DNA of 64,000 nt from Nocardioides sp. YIM 152315 (GCF_029210375.1 NZ_JARGER010000015.1:62001-126000), one strand, 5' to 3'. Shown: positions 1 to 9,112, numbered from the stretch's first letter. Notes: a model not told the origin generated them from the sequence alone. Program-made: numbers and translations.

Positions 1-174
1 ATGCGGGCTCCTTCCGGCCCTCTCGGGCAGTTCGTTGCGCGGCGCGCCCGGGCCTGTTCACCGGGGCACTCTGGTTCCGCGGCCGTTCTGACGGCGTGTC
101 GCCTCGTGCAGGCAACCTGAGAACTCTAACGCGCAGGGTGACGCGCGGCCGAATCCGCATGTGATGATCGGGCC

Positions 175-900
175 GTGCCACGACCTCTCGGAGCGGTGCT
201 CGTCCTCGCGCTGCTCACCAGCCTGGTGACCGGCCTGGTGACCGGAGCGACGACCGGCCTGCCGATCGGCTCGCCCCCGTCGTACGCCGCGGCCGACGAG
301 CCGGCATGGGCGGCGGACCTCCCGGAGCGGACCACGCAGGTGGTGCGCACGGTGTCGAGCCGGAAGTACTGCCACAAGGTCTGGTGCACGGTCACCCAGG
401 CCTGGGAGCGCACCGGCGACGGCGGCTGGGAGAAGGTCCGCGAGCTCCGGTCCACGATCGGCTCGCGGGGGTGGGGCAAGCAGCGCGAGGGCGACCGCCG
501 GTCACCGCTCGGGGTGTTCGACATCGAGGTGACCTTCACGACCAGCTCGTCCAACCCCGGCCGGATGCCGTGGCGCCAGCGTCGGCCGACCTCGATCGTC
601 TCCTCCGCAGCGGGACCGAACTACAACACGTGGCTCGAGGTCCGCGGCGTCAGGTCGGGCAACCGTCCGTCGATGCGGTCGGGGTGGGTGCTGGACTACA
701 ACTTCGTCCGGCTGCGCCCGGGCGCGGGCACGCGGCCGGTGCCCGGCAGGGGCAGCGGGATCTTCTACCACACGTCGAAGCCCGGGCACCGCTGGGCGCC
801 GACGGCCGGCTGCACCCAGGTGGGGAACCCGCGGCAGATGCGGTGGCTGCTCACCTGGCTGCGCCCGTCGGCGGAGCCGCGGGTCCTGCAGCAGCGCTGA
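175..900 (+). CDS. Secreted L,D-transpeptidase-fold (YkuD-like) protein
   Basis: A 241-residue protein opening with a short basic stretch and a hydrophobic segment (about residues 5-30), which looks like a signal peptide. The C-terminal part resembles an L,D-transpeptidase domain: a YHTSKPGH stretch precedes the AGC core of TAGCTQVGNP, with the candidate nucleophile at Cys213. The usual family motif is S/T-HGC, so the His directly before Gly-Cys is replaced here (TAGC). Such enzymes make 3-3 cross-links in peptidoglycan. Because of the altered motif, activity is not certain. The start is GTG; no better start lies upstream. It faces away from the start of the window and converges on the next gene. 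Confidence 0.65.
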   Translation: MPRPLGAVLVLALLTSLVTGLVTGATTGLPIGSPPSYAAADEPAWAADLPERTTQVVRTVSSRKYCHKVWCTVTQAWERTGDGGWEKVRELRSTIGSRGWGKQREGDRRSPLGVFDIEVTFTTSSSNPGRMPWRQRRPTSIVSSAAGPNYNTWLEVRGVRSGNRPSMRSGWVLDYNFVRLRPGAGTRPVPGRGSGIFYHTSKPGHRWAPTAGCTQVGNPRQMRWLLTWLRPSAEPRVLQQR

Positions 901-920
901 CCGGCCCGGGCCCGGACGAC

Positions 921-1169
921 TCAGACCGCCGGCGGCGGGTCCCTGCGCTCGGTGACCTCGCGGCGGCCGTCGGAGTACTGCGTCACGTGCGTGGAGCGTC
1001 GCCGTGACGAGGTCGTCGCGACAGTCAGGACGATGACGAGCACGCCGGCCGCCGTGAGGATGTATCCCACCATCGTGAGGTCGACGTTCGCGAGGTTGTC
1101 GGTCACGGCGAAGGCGAGAATCAGCCCCACCGCGAGCAGGAAGACGCCAAGTCCGTAGCCCATGTCCAT
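921..1169 (-). CDS. DUF6458-type small membrane protein
   Basis: An 82-residue protein with two hydrophobic helices (about residues 4-24 and 32-52), followed by a basic, hydrophilic tail (SSRRRSTHV...). The segments GLGVFLLAVGLILAF and DLTMVGYILTAAGVL match the pattern I associate with DUF6458, a two-helix actinobacterial membrane family of unknown function. It is separated from the upstream MMPL gene by a strong palindrome and is therefore probably transcribed on its own. Confidence 0.7.
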   Translation of the reverse strand: MDMGYGLGVFLLAVGLILAFAVTDNLANVDLTMVGYILTAAGVLVIVLTVATTSSRRRSTHVTQYSDGRREVTERRDPPPAV

Positions 1170-1338
1170 CCCTCTCTCCGCGCCCTTCTGGGCGCTCAGC
1201 GAAAGGGTGTCCGGCCAGGTTGCGGCGCAAACCCGGTCGCTGCACTGGCTCAGACCAGTGTCACCGACTCCGAGACCACCGCCTCGCAGGTCCAGCCGCC
1301 CTCGCGACTCCTCGGGTGTTGCACATTTCCCTAGAAGT

Positions 1339-1370
1339 GCAGGGATACCCGGTGCACCGGGTATCCCTGC
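1339..1370. terminator. Perfect 32-bp palindrome, probable terminator of the MMPL gene
   Basis: The half-site GCAGGGATACCCGGTG is followed directly by its exact reverse complement, giving a 32-bp perfect palindrome with no spacer. It lies 10 bp beyond the stop codon of the minus-strand MMPL gene. No T-run follows, as is common for actinobacterial hairpin terminators. An operator role is possible but less likely in this position. Confidence 0.6.
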
Positions 1371-1380
1371 GCCATCCCAC

Positions 1381-3567
1381 CTACCCGGCGCTTCCGGCGT
1401 ACGCCGGCTCCCGCTCCACGACCGGCTCGCCGCGCGGCCGGACCGGACGCCACGGCCACCAGACCCGGTCGCCGAGCAGGACCAGCGTGGCGGGGAGGAT
1501 CACCAGCCGGATCAGCGTGGCGTCGAGCAGGATCGCGGCCGACAGGCCGACGCCCATCATCTTCATCTCCAGCATCGACAGCGTCGCGAAGATCGCGAAC
1601 ACCGAGACCATGACCGCGGCCGCGCTGGTGACCACGCCCGCGGTGTCGACGATGCCACGCTGGACGGCGAGCCGCGTGGGCATGCCCAGCTCGACGTGCT
1701 CACGCACCCGGCTGAGGACGAAGACGTGGTAGTCCATCGACAGTCCGACGAGGACCACCAGCACGAAGAGCGGGATCCAGTCGATGACGAAGCCCGGGCT
1801 CGAGAAGTCCAGGGACCCGCTGAACCAGCCGTGCTGGAAGACCAACGTCAGGACGCCGAACGCCGCTCCGACCGAGGCCAGGTTCAGCACCGTCGAGATG
1901 CCGGCGAGCACCACGCTGCGGAACGTCGTGACCATGATCAGCATCGTCAGCAGCAGCACGAACCCGATGACGAGCCCGAGCCGGTTGCCCTGCTTCTCCG
2001 CGAAGTCCAGGCTCTCCGCGGCGCCCCCACCGACGGCGTGCTCGACGTCGTGCCCGGGGCCGAGCTCACCGACGGCGGCCGGCACCAGGTCGTCGCGCAG
2101 CTCGTGCAGCGCGGCGTCGACGCGCTCGTCGGTCTCGTCGTAGGGCATGCCGAGCACGACCATCGACGTCGTACCGTCCTCGGACGTCTGCACGCCGTTG
2201 CTCGAGGCGACGAAGTGACCGGTGTCGACGGCGTCGTCGCTCATCCGCTCGAGCGCCGACCGCACGTCGGCCTGCTCCCGCGCGTCGCCGCGCACGACGA
2301 CCGTCGCGCTGGCGCCCTCGTCGGCCGGGAAGCTCGTGCTGATGTCCTTGACGGTCTGCACCTGCGGGATCGAGCTCGGCAGCGTGTCGAGCGTGCCGGA
2401 ATGGGTCTTCATGCCGAGAGCCGGTACGGCGAGGCCGAGGATCACCGTCGAGGCCAGCACGAGGGCCACGACCGGGTGCCGGACGACCGGGCCGAGCAGC
2501 CGGCGGCTGATCCCGCCGCGACCGATGCGCCGGTTGAGGCGCCACAGCAGCGGCACCCGCGGCCGGTCGGACCAGCGACCGAGCTTGACCAGCAGCGCCG
2601 GCAGCACGGTGATCGAGCCGAGGACCGCCACGGCGACCACCAGGATCGAGCCGACCGCGAGGGAGTTGAACGTGGCGTCGTCGATGACGAACAGCCCCGC
2701 CATCGCGGCGATGACCGCGCCACCCGAGACCAGGATCGAGTGCCCGGAGGTCTGCGCCGCGATCTCGACCGCGTCAAGCGTGCCGCGCCCCTTGGCCCGC
2801 TCCTCGCGCTCGCGCTTGAGGTAGAAGAGCGAGTAGTCGACGCCGACCGCCATGCCGATCAGCACGATCATGCTCGCCACGGTGTCGTCCGACGGGACGA
2901 GATGCGACAGCGGCGCCATCAGGCCGATCGTGGCCGCCACGCTGGAGGCGGCGAGGAGCACCGGGATGCCGGCGGCGATCAGTGCGCCGAACGCGAGCAG
3001 CATCAGGATCAACGTGACCGGGAGGCTGGTGGTCTCGGCCGCGGCCAGGTCGTCGCCGACCCGGTCGTCGATGGCGACGTCCAGGCTCACGTCGCCGGCC
3101 TGGCGGATGTCGACCTCGCCGTGCCGCTCCCCCACCGCCGAGACGGCGTCCTGGAGGTCGGTGACGTCGTCGGTGTCGGGCGTCAGCTCGATCGGGACGA
3201 GCACGGCCGACCGGTCCGCGTTCCACTGCGGCTCGGCGACCTCGGCGACGTGCTCGGCGTCGCGGGCGGCCGCCGCGACGTCGGCGACGGCGCTCTGCGC
3301 GGCCTCCTCGTCGAGGTCGCCGCCGCGGGCGGTGATCAGGACGTTCTCGCTGTCGGGCTGCACCAGCCCGGACTCGGTGATCATCGCGTCGGCCCGGCCG
3401 GACTCGCCGACCCGGAAGTCGGCGTCGGTCGTGGCCTTCGTCGGCATCGCCACGGCGAGCCCGACCGCGAACGCGACGAAGGCGATCCACGCCAGGATCG
3501 CCCGCCAGGGGTGTTCCGCGCTCCATCGCGCGGCTCTCATCGGTACTGCTGTCAACGGGTTGCCCAT
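1381..3567 (-). CDS. MMPL-family RND transporter
   Basis: A 728-residue membrane protein of the MMPL/RND superfamily. Hydrophobic segments occur in two sets: a first helix near residue 30, clusters around residues 185-310 and 360-390, and a second cluster near residues 540-710, each half preceded by an extracytoplasmic loop. Family hallmarks are VDYSLFYLKREREE in the first half and SMDYHVFVLSRVREHVELG in the second, both with the conserved Asp-Tyr in a membrane helix. Such proteins export lipids or hydrophobic compounds with proton motive force. The substrate cannot be read from the sequence. It is divergent from the sensor kinase at 3716, which may control it. Confidence 0.9.
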   Translation of the reverse strand: MGNPLTAVPMRAARWSAEHPWRAILAWIAFVAFAVGLAVAMPTKATTDADFRVGESGRADAMITESGLVQPDSENVLITARGGDLDEEAAQSAVADVAAAARDAEHVAEVAEPQWNADRSAVLVPIELTPDTDDVTDLQDAVSAVGERHGEVDIRQAGDVSLDVAIDDRVGDDLAAAETTSLPVTLILMLLAFGALIAAGIPVLLAASSVAATIGLMAPLSHLVPSDDTVASMIVLIGMAVGVDYSLFYLKREREERAKGRGTLDAVEIAAQTSGHSILVSGGAVIAAMAGLFVIDDATFNSLAVGSILVVAVAVLGSITVLPALLVKLGRWSDRPRVPLLWRLNRRIGRGGISRRLLGPVVRHPVVALVLASTVILGLAVPALGMKTHSGTLDTLPSSIPQVQTVKDISTSFPADEGASATVVVRGDAREQADVRSALERMSDDAVDTGHFVASSNGVQTSEDGTTSMVVLGMPYDETDERVDAALHELRDDLVPAAVGELGPGHDVEHAVGGGAAESLDFAEKQGNRLGLVIGFVLLLTMLIMVTTFRSVVLAGISTVLNLASVGAAFGVLTLVFQHGWFSGSLDFSSPGFVIDWIPLFVLVVLVGLSMDYHVFVLSRVREHVELGMPTRLAVQRGIVDTAGVVTSAAAVMVSVFAIFATLSMLEMKMMGVGLSAAILLDATLIRLVILPATLVLLGDRVWWPWRPVRPRGEPVVEREPAYAGSAG

Positions 3568-3715
3568 GGCCGTCTCTCCTCGGGTCCTCGATGGCTGGTC
3601 TGGTTGGTGCTCCCAGCGTCGAGTCGCGCGCGGAAAAGATCAGGGGCGCCAGGACCCGGACCCGGGTGGTGCCAGCACCACTGTGCGACTCGGGCCGGCC
3701 CGAGAGGATGGGGAC

Positions 3716-4888
3716 GTGGATCGCTTGCGCCTGACCGGGTACGCCGTCGCCCAGTTCTTCCTCGCCATCGTGCTGATCGTGCTCCTGGTGCTCTGGATCG
3801 TCGGCGGCGTGCTCGTCGTGATCTGGGTCGGGCTCGGCATCGTCACCGGATGCCTCTTCGCGACCCGGTGGATCGCGAACCTGCACCGCGTGATGGCCGC
3901 CCGCACGCTCGGTGAGCCGATCCCGGATCCCTACCGGCCACTCCCGCAGGGCGGCTTCTTCGCCAAGGCGCGGGCGGTGCTGGCCGACCCGATGACGTGG
4001 CGCGACCTCGCCTGGGTCTTCGTCGCCCCGGCCGTGGGCATCGTGGTTTCGCTGGTCGTGGTGATCCTGCTGCTCGGGGTGGTCACCGGCTTCATCTGGT
4101 GGTTCGTGACGCCGCCGCTGATGCGGGCCCGGGCGATGTTCGACCGGTTCTTCCTCGCCTACAGCCGCACCGAGAAGCTCGAGCAGCGGGTGCATCACCT
4201 GACCGAGAGCCGGGCCGACCTCGTCGACCACTCCGCCGCCGAGCTGCGCCGGCTCGAGCGTGACCTCCACGACGGCGCCCAGGCGCGGCTCGTGGCGCTG
4301 TCGATGAGCCTCGGCATGGCCGATGCGGCGTTCGAGGCCGACCCGGAGCAGGCCCGCCGGCTCGTGCAGGACGCCCGCGCCACGACCACCGCGGCGATCG
4401 GCGACCTGCGCTCCGTCGTACGCGGCATCCATCCGCCCGTGCTCGCCGACCGCGGCCTCGGCGGGGCCGTCGAGGCGATCGCGCTCGACATGGCGATCCC
4501 GGTGCACGTAGAGGTCCGGCTCTCCGGTCGGCCGCCCGCGCCGGTCGAGTCGGCGGTCTACTTCGGCGTCGCCGAGTGCCTGGCGAACATCGGCAAGCAC
4601 GCCGCCGCACGCCACGCCTGGATCATCCTCACGCACGAGCCGGCCGACAACGGCGGCACGCTGCGCGCGATCGTCGGCGACGACGGGCGCGGCGGCGCGG
4701 ACCCCGGGAGCGGGACCGGCATGCTGGGCGTGATGCGGCGGTTGGCGGCGTTCGACGGCACGATGTCGGTGTCGAGCCCGGCCGGCGGCCCGACCCTGGT
4801 CACCTTGGAGGTTCCGTGCAGCCTGGCTCCGACGCCGGACTCAAGCTCGTCCTCGCCGAGGACCACGCCCTCCTCCGGGCCGGGATGA
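3716..4888 (+). CDS. Sensor histidine kinase (HisKA_3/NarL type)
   Basis: Start chosen at GTG 3716, preceded by a GAGAGG ribosome-binding site; the open frame further upstream is antisense to the MMPL gene. The protein is about 390 residues. Two hydrophobic regions (about residues 8-55 and 95-140) form an N-terminal membrane sensor. Then come a coiled linker, the HisKA_3 box ERDLHDGAQARL with its phospho-acceptor His, and an ATPase domain with N-box-like GVAECLANIGKH and G-box GTGMLGVMRR. No extracytoplasmic sensing domain of any size is visible, so it may sense the membrane itself. The response regulator gene overlaps its 3' end by 73 bp. Confidence 0.88.
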   Translation: MDRLRLTGYAVAQFFLAIVLIVLLVLWIVGGVLVVIWVGLGIVTGCLFATRWIANLHRVMAARTLGEPIPDPYRPLPQGGFFAKARAVLADPMTWRDLAWVFVAPAVGIVVSLVVVILLLGVVTGFIWWFVTPPLMRARAMFDRFFLAYSRTEKLEQRVHHLTESRADLVDHSAAELRRLERDLHDGAQARLVALSMSLGMADAAFEADPEQARRLVQDARATTTAAIGDLRSVVRGIHPPVLADRGLGGAVEAIALDMAIPVHVEVRLSGRPPAPVESAVYFGVAECLANIGKHAAARHAWIILTHEPADNGGTLRAIVGDDGRGGADPGSGTGMLGVMRRLAAFDGTMSVSSPAGGPTLVTLEVPCSLAPTPDSSSSSPRTTPSSGPG

Positions 4889-5481
4889 TCCAGCTGCTCG
4901 AGGGCAACGGCTTCACGATCCTGCACGCGGTCGACAACGCGCCCGCCCTCGCGCAGGCGCTGGGCGACCCCGACGCCGACGCGGCGGTGCTCGACGTACG
5001 CCTGCCGCCGACCCAGACCGACGAGGGCCTGCGCGCCGCGATCACCGTGCGCGAGGCGCGGCCGGGCTTCCCGGTGATGGTCCTGTCGCAGTACGTCGAG
5101 CAGCTCTACGCGCGCGAGCTCCTGGCCAGCGGCACGGGCGCGGTCGGCTACCTGCTCAAGGACCGGGTCTCCGACGTCGCGGAGTTCGTCGACGGCGTCC
5201 GCCGGGTCGCCGGCGGAGGCACCGTGCTCGACCCCGAGGTGGTCGCGACCGTGATGGCCCGCCAGCGCGACGAGCCGCTGGACCGGTTGACCGCACGCGA
5301 GCGGGAAGTGCTCGGGCTGATGGCCGAGGGTCGCTCCAACGGCGCGATCGCGGCCCACCTGCACGTGACCGAGAAGGCCGTGGCGAAGCACATCAACAGC
5401 ATCTTCGCGAAGCTCGACCTGCCGCTCGACGAGGACGACCACCGCCGCGTGCGGGCCGTGCTGGCCTGGCTGCGCGTCTGA
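4816..5481 (+). CDS. LuxR/NarL-type response regulator
   Basis: A 221-residue two-domain regulator. The receiver domain begins LKLVLAEDHALLRAG, with the phospho-acceptor Asp in AAVLDVRLPP and the conserved Lys in GYLLKDRV. The C-terminal LuxR-type helix-turn-helix has LTAREREVLGLMAEGRSN and HVTEKAVAKHI. Start GTG 4816 follows a TTGGAGG ribosome-binding site and overlaps the kinase gene, so translation of the pair is probably coupled. It is the cognate partner of the kinase; the divergent MMPL transporter is the obvious candidate target. Confidence 0.92.
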   Translation: MQPGSDAGLKLVLAEDHALLRAGMIQLLEGNGFTILHAVDNAPALAQALGDPDADAAVLDVRLPPTQTDEGLRAAITVREARPGFPVMVLSQYVEQLYARELLASGTGAVGYLLKDRVSDVAEFVDGVRRVAGGGTVLDPEVVATVMARQRDEPLDRLTAREREVLGLMAEGRSNGAIAAHLHVTEKAVAKHINSIFAKLDLPLDEDDHRRVRAVLAWLRV

Positions 5482-5486
5482 CCGAC

Positions 5487-5580
5487 GTTGAATCGGGACT
5501 TTCGGACAGTTGGGTCGGGAGTTCAGGACATTCTCTTGTCCAGAAGTCCCGATTGATGTGTCTGGAAGTCCCGACTCAAC
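5487..5580. repeat. Four-arm repeat forming a nested hairpin between convergent genes
   Basis: Four imperfect copies of a unit close to TCGGGACTTCNGGACA: two direct (5487-5508, 5514-5530) and two inverted (5537-5554, 5559-5580). The outer pair matches at 19 of 22 positions and the inner pair at 14 of 17, so the whole region can fold as one long nested hairpin with loop 5531-5536. It fills the gap between the response regulator stop and the ptsI stop, so a bidirectional terminator is the simplest role. Confidence 0.65.
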
Positions 5581-5582
5581 CT

Positions 5583-7262
5583 TCAGCCCAGCAGTGCGCG
5601 CACGGCGTCGCGGGCGGCCTGCGGGTCGGCCGCGGCGAGGGCGGCCTCCGCGGCGTCCTCGCACTGCTCCGAGGTGACGGAGGCCAGCCGAGCGCCGACC
5701 GGGCGCACGGCCGCGGCGGCCATCGACAGCGAGCTGACGCCCATGCCGACCAGCACGCACGCGAGCAGCGGGTCGGCCGCGGCCTCGCCGCAGACGCCGA
5801 CGGGCTTGCGGGCCTGACGACCGGCCTCGGCGGTGATCGCGATGAGCTGCAGCACAGCCGGCTGCCAGGGGTCGGTGAGGTGCGCGAGGTCGGTGGCCAT
5901 CCGGTCGGCGGCCATCGTGTACTGCGTGAGGTCGTTGGTGCCGATCGAGAGGAAGTCGACGACCTGGAGCATCCGGTGCGCGAGCAGGGCGGCGCTCGGC
6001 ACCTCGACCATCACGCCGGCGCGCAGTCCGCGGCGGTGGACCTTCGCGGCGAACGTCTCGGCCTCCGCGACGGTCGCGACCATCGGGGCCATCACCCACG
6101 CCTCGGTGCCGGTCTGCTCGGCGGCCCGGGCGATGCCGTCGAGCTGGCGGTCGAGCAGACCGGGGTTGTCGAAGGACAGCCGCAGCCCGCGTACGCCGAG
6201 CGCTGGGTTCTCCTCGCCGTCGAGGGTCGCGAACGCGACCGGCTTGTCCGAGCCGGCATCGAGGGTGCGCACCACGACGTACCTCTCGTCGCCGAAGGCG
6301 TCGAGGACGCGGCCGTAGATCTCGGCCTGCTCCTCGACCGGCGGCTCGTCCTTGCGGTTGAGGAAGCACAGCTCGGTGCGGAACAGTCCCACGCCCTGCA
6401 CCGGTGCGCCGCTGGCCGCACGCGCCGACTCGCCGTCGGCGACGTTGGCGAGGATCTTGACCGGCCGGCCGTCGGCGGTCGCGCCGGGGCCCGACCACGA
6501 GGCGAGCGCCTCGCGCGCTGCCGCGTCGGCGACGACGCGCTCGCGCGCGTCGACCTCGTCGGGCTCGACCTCGAGCAGTCCGGCGGCGCCGTCGACGAGC
6601 ACGAAGGTGCCACCCGGCACGTCGGTCGCGCCGGCGAGCCCGACCACGCACGGGATCGCGAGCTGACGGGCGATGATCGCGGTGTGGCTCGTCGGTCCGC
6701 CGCGCTCGGTGACCAGCGCGAGCACCCGGCTCGGGTCGAGCCCGGCGGTGTCGGAGGGCGCGAGGTCCTCGGCCACCACCAGGCACGGACTGTCGGGCAG
6801 GTCGACCCCCGGCTCGGGCTCGCCGACGAGATGGGCGACGACCCGGCGCTCGATGTCACGCAGGTCGGTGACCCGCTCGGCCATCAGGCCGCCCATGTTG
6901 TCGAAGATGGTCACGAACTCCTCGACCGCGGCGTGCACCGCGTCGAGGAGGCCGGCCCCCGACTGGAGTGCCTTCGCCACCCCGCGGCGCAGGCCCTTGT
7001 CACGGGCGAGTCCGGCGCTCGCGGTGAGCACGGCGGCGGCGGAGCCGGAGGCCGCACCGGCCTTGGCGGCGAACCCGTCGGCGACGGCGCCCACCGCCGC
7101 GTCGTACGCCGTCAGCGCGGCCTGGGCGTCGGCGAAGGCGGCGCCGTCGAAGCGCGCGATCGCCGCCGGGTCGACCTCGGTGCGGACGACGAGGACCGGT
7201 CCGTACGCGACGCCGGCCACCACCGGCGTGCCGCGCAGCTGCGGGGTGGATGCGGTGACCAT
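5583..7262 (-). CDS. ptsI: PTS Enzyme I (phosphoenolpyruvate-protein phosphotransferase)
   Basis: A 559-residue Enzyme I, which takes phosphate from phosphoenolpyruvate and passes it to HPr. The active-site His lies in GGPTSHTAIIAR (about residue 187). The PEP-binding domain shows LFRTELCFL, TLDAGSDKP, EENPALGVRGLRL and EVPSAALLAHR, and the catalytic Cys lies in GVCGEAAAD (about residue 487). Length is near the usual 550-575. Start ATG follows a GAGGAG site a few bases upstream. It is divergent from the deoR-type regulator, with HPr and a fructose kinase downstream of that, so the cluster is a sugar PTS locus. Confidence 0.95.
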   Translation of the reverse strand: MVTASTPQLRGTPVVAGVAYGPVLVVRTEVDPAAIARFDGAAFADAQAALTAYDAAVGAVADGFAAKAGAASGSAAAVLTASAGLARDKGLRRGVAKALQSGAGLLDAVHAAVEEFVTIFDNMGGLMAERVTDLRDIERRVVAHLVGEPEPGVDLPDSPCLVVAEDLAPSDTAGLDPSRVLALVTERGGPTSHTAIIARQLAIPCVVGLAGATDVPGGTFVLVDGAAGLLEVEPDEVDARERVVADAAAREALASWSGPGATADGRPVKILANVADGESARAASGAPVQGVGLFRTELCFLNRKDEPPVEEQAEIYGRVLDAFGDERYVVVRTLDAGSDKPVAFATLDGEENPALGVRGLRLSFDNPGLLDRQLDGIARAAEQTGTEAWVMAPMVATVAEAETFAAKVHRRGLRAGVMVEVPSAALLAHRMLQVVDFLSIGTNDLTQYTMAADRMATDLAHLTDPWQPAVLQLIAITAEAGRQARKPVGVCGEAAADPLLACVLVGMGVSSLSMAAAAVRPVGARLASVTSEQCEDAAEAALAAADPQAARDAVRALLG

Positions 7263-7287
7263 GCTCCTCAGTAAACGCCCGTCGGTC

Positions 7288-7324
7288 TTGACACGTCAAC
7301 ACATTCGGGCATAAAACAACACAT
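7288..7324 (+). promoter_or_regulatory. Promoter of the regulator-fruK-ptsH operon with direct-repeat operator
   Basis: TTGACA at 7288-7293 and ATAAAA at 7311-7316 are separated by exactly 17 bp, a near-consensus housekeeping promoter pointing at the gene at 7352. Two direct copies of CAACACAT (7297-7304 and 7317-7324) lie 20 bp apart on the same helix face, one in the spacer and one just downstream of the -10 box. They are a plausible binding site for the adjacent DeoR-type repressor. Confidence 0.65.
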
Positions 7325-7351
7325 ACGCAGATCCCCGAAGGAGTGCGATCA

Positions 7352-8119
7352 ATGTACGCCGAAGAGCGCCAGCAGGCGATCGCCCAGCTCGTGGGCGAGC
7401 GCGGCCGGTTGTCGGTCGCGGCGATCGCCGAGCAGTTCGGCGTCACGACCGAGACCGTGCGGCGCGACCTCTCCGCGCTCGAGCGGATGGGGCTGGTCCG
7501 GCGCGTCCACGGCGGCGCCGTGCCCGCCAGCTCCCTCGCCGTGATCGAGTCCGGGCTCGGCGAGCGCGACCAGGCCAACACCGCGGAGAAGGAGCTGATC
7601 GCCAAGGCGGCGATCGACGAGCTGCCCCCGGTCGGCGGCACCGTCCTCATCGACGCGGGCTCGACGACCATCCGGTTCGCCAGCCTGCTCCCGCGCGACC
7701 ACAGGCTCACGGTCGTGACCCATGCCGTGCCGATCGCCGCGCGCCTCGCCGGGCTCCCCCACCTCGACCTGCACCTGCTCCCCGGGCGGGTCCGCACCAC
7801 GACCCAGGCGGCCGTCGGCGCCGACACCGTCGAGGCGCTCGAGCGGCTGCGCGTCGACGTCGCCTTCCTCGGCACGAACGGGATCACCGTCGATCACGGG
7901 CTCTCCACCCCCGACCACGACGAGGCGGCGGCCAAGCGCGCCATGGTCGGCGCGGCGCGCCGCGTGGTCTGCCTGTCGGACTCCAGCAAGGTCGGCACCG
8001 AGACGGCCATCCGGTTCGCGCGGCTCGTCGAGATCGATGCGCTGGTGACCGACGCCGGCATCACCGCCGCGGACCGGGCGGGTCTCGAGGACGCCGGTCT
8101 CGAGGTCGTCATCGCATGA
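7352..8119 (+). CDS. DeoR/GlpR-family sugar regulator
   Basis: A 255-residue DeoR-family regulator. The N-terminal winged helix shows ERQQAIAQLVGERGRLSV and the family signature TTETVRRDLSALE; the C-terminal part is the DeoR sensor domain (GSTTIRFASLL, VAFLGTNGI). Start ATG 7352 sits eight bases after GAAGGAG; an in-frame GTG at 7343 overlaps that site and is rejected. The gene overlaps fruK by ATGA. By position it should repress the fructose operon and respond to a phosphosugar, as FruR-type members do. The direct CAACACAT repeats upstream may be its operator. Confidence 0.9.
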   Translation: MYAEERQQAIAQLVGERGRLSVAAIAEQFGVTTETVRRDLSALERMGLVRRVHGGAVPASSLAVIESGLGERDQANTAEKELIAKAAIDELPPVGGTVLIDAGSTTIRFASLLPRDHRLTVVTHAVPIAARLAGLPHLDLHLLPGRVRTTTQAAVGADTVEALERLRVDVAFLGTNGITVDHGLSTPDHDEAAAKRAMVGAARRVVCLSDSSKVGTETAIRFARLVEIDALVTDAGITAADRAGLEDAGLEVVIA

Positions 8120-9075
8120 TCGTCACGCTCACGGCCAACCCGAGCCACGACCGCACGGTGTCGCTGGCGGGTCGGCTCGAGCGCGGCGCGGTGATCCGCG
8201 CCGAGTCGGTGCTCTCCCAGGCAGGCGGCAAGGGCGTCAACATCTCCCGCGCCTCGGTCGCGGCGGGAGTCCCCTCCATCGCGGTGCTGCCGGCCCCCCA
8301 CGACGATCCGTTCGTCCACGAGCTGCTCGCCTCCGGCATCGACTGCCGGCCGGTCACCATCGACGGCACCCTGCGGGTCAACATCACCGTCTCCGAGCCC
8401 GACGGCACCACGACCAAGCTGAACAGCCCGGGCCCGACGCTCGCCCCCGACGTGCTGCACGAGCTCACCGCGTCGCTCCAGCACCGCGCCGACAGCGCCG
8501 ACTGGGTCGTGCTCGCCGGCTCGCTGCCGCCCGGCACGCCGGTGGGGTGGTACGCCGAGCTCGTCGCCGCCCTGCGCGGCCACGGCGCCCGGGTCGCGGT
8601 CGACACCTCGGACGCGCCCCTGCGGGCCCTCGTCGACGGCCTCGGCACCGCGGCGCCGCACCTGATGAAGCCGAACGGCGAGGAGCTCGCGTCGTTCACG
8701 GGCCTGGACCCCGACGTGCTCGAGTCCGACCCCGGCGCGGCCGCGGAGGCCGCGACCGGCCTGGTGGAGCGCGGAGTCGAGGCCGTGCTGGCGACGCTCG
8801 GCCCGCACGGCGCGGTGCTGGTCACCGGTGACGGCGCGTGGCACGCCGCTCCTCCGCCGACGACCGTGGTGAGCACGGTCGGAGCCGGCGACTCCAGCCT
8901 GTTCGGCTACCTCCTCGGCGACCTCCAGGGCCTCGACCCCGGCCGGCGGCTCGCGCTCGCCGTCGCCTACGGCAGCGCCGCCGCCGGCCTGCCGGGCACG
9001 ACCATCCCGCAGCCTCACCAGGTGCAGCCCGAGCTCGTCTCGGTCCGACAGCTGCAGCTCGCCCCGGGAGGGTGA
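8116..9075 (+). CDS. fruK: 1-phosphofructokinase (PfkB family)
   Basis: A 319-residue PfkB-family kinase. It opens MIVTLTANPSHDRTV, and has the sugar-binding Gly pair in QAGGKGVNIS and the PfkB C-terminal signature STVGAGDSSLFGYL with the catalytic Asp. This form is typical of 1-phosphofructokinase, which makes fructose 1,6-bisphosphate from PTS-delivered fructose 1-phosphate. It overlaps the upstream regulator by four bases (ATGA), and HPr follows 37 bp downstream. Usually a fructose Enzyme II gene (fruA) sits here; it is absent. A tagatose-6-phosphate kinase role is the main alternative. Confidence 0.88.
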   Translation: MIVTLTANPSHDRTVSLAGRLERGAVIRAESVLSQAGGKGVNISRASVAAGVPSIAVLPAPHDDPFVHELLASGIDCRPVTIDGTLRVNITVSEPDGTTTKLNSPGPTLAPDVLHELTASLQHRADSADWVVLAGSLPPGTPVGWYAELVAALRGHGARVAVDTSDAPLRALVDGLGTAAPHLMKPNGEELASFTGLDPDVLESDPGAAAEAATGLVERGVEAVLATLGPHGAVLVTGDGAWHAAPPPTTVVSTVGAGDSSLFGYLLGDLQGLDPGRRLALAVAYGSAAAGLPGTTIPQPHQVQPELVSVRQLQLAPGG

Positions 9076-9112
9076 GCTCGCCGGCAACCTCACACAACAG
9101 GGAGAGAACAGC

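Noticed and set aside
1-120. An open frame from the first base to TGA 118-120
   Set aside because: It could be a gene tail, but 39 codons with no motif and no ribosome-binding site give no support.
1162-3915. A 917-codon open frame on the plus strand
   Set aside because: It is antisense to the MMPL gene and made of Arg/Asp/His-rich low-complexity protein, the usual shadow of high-GC third positions.
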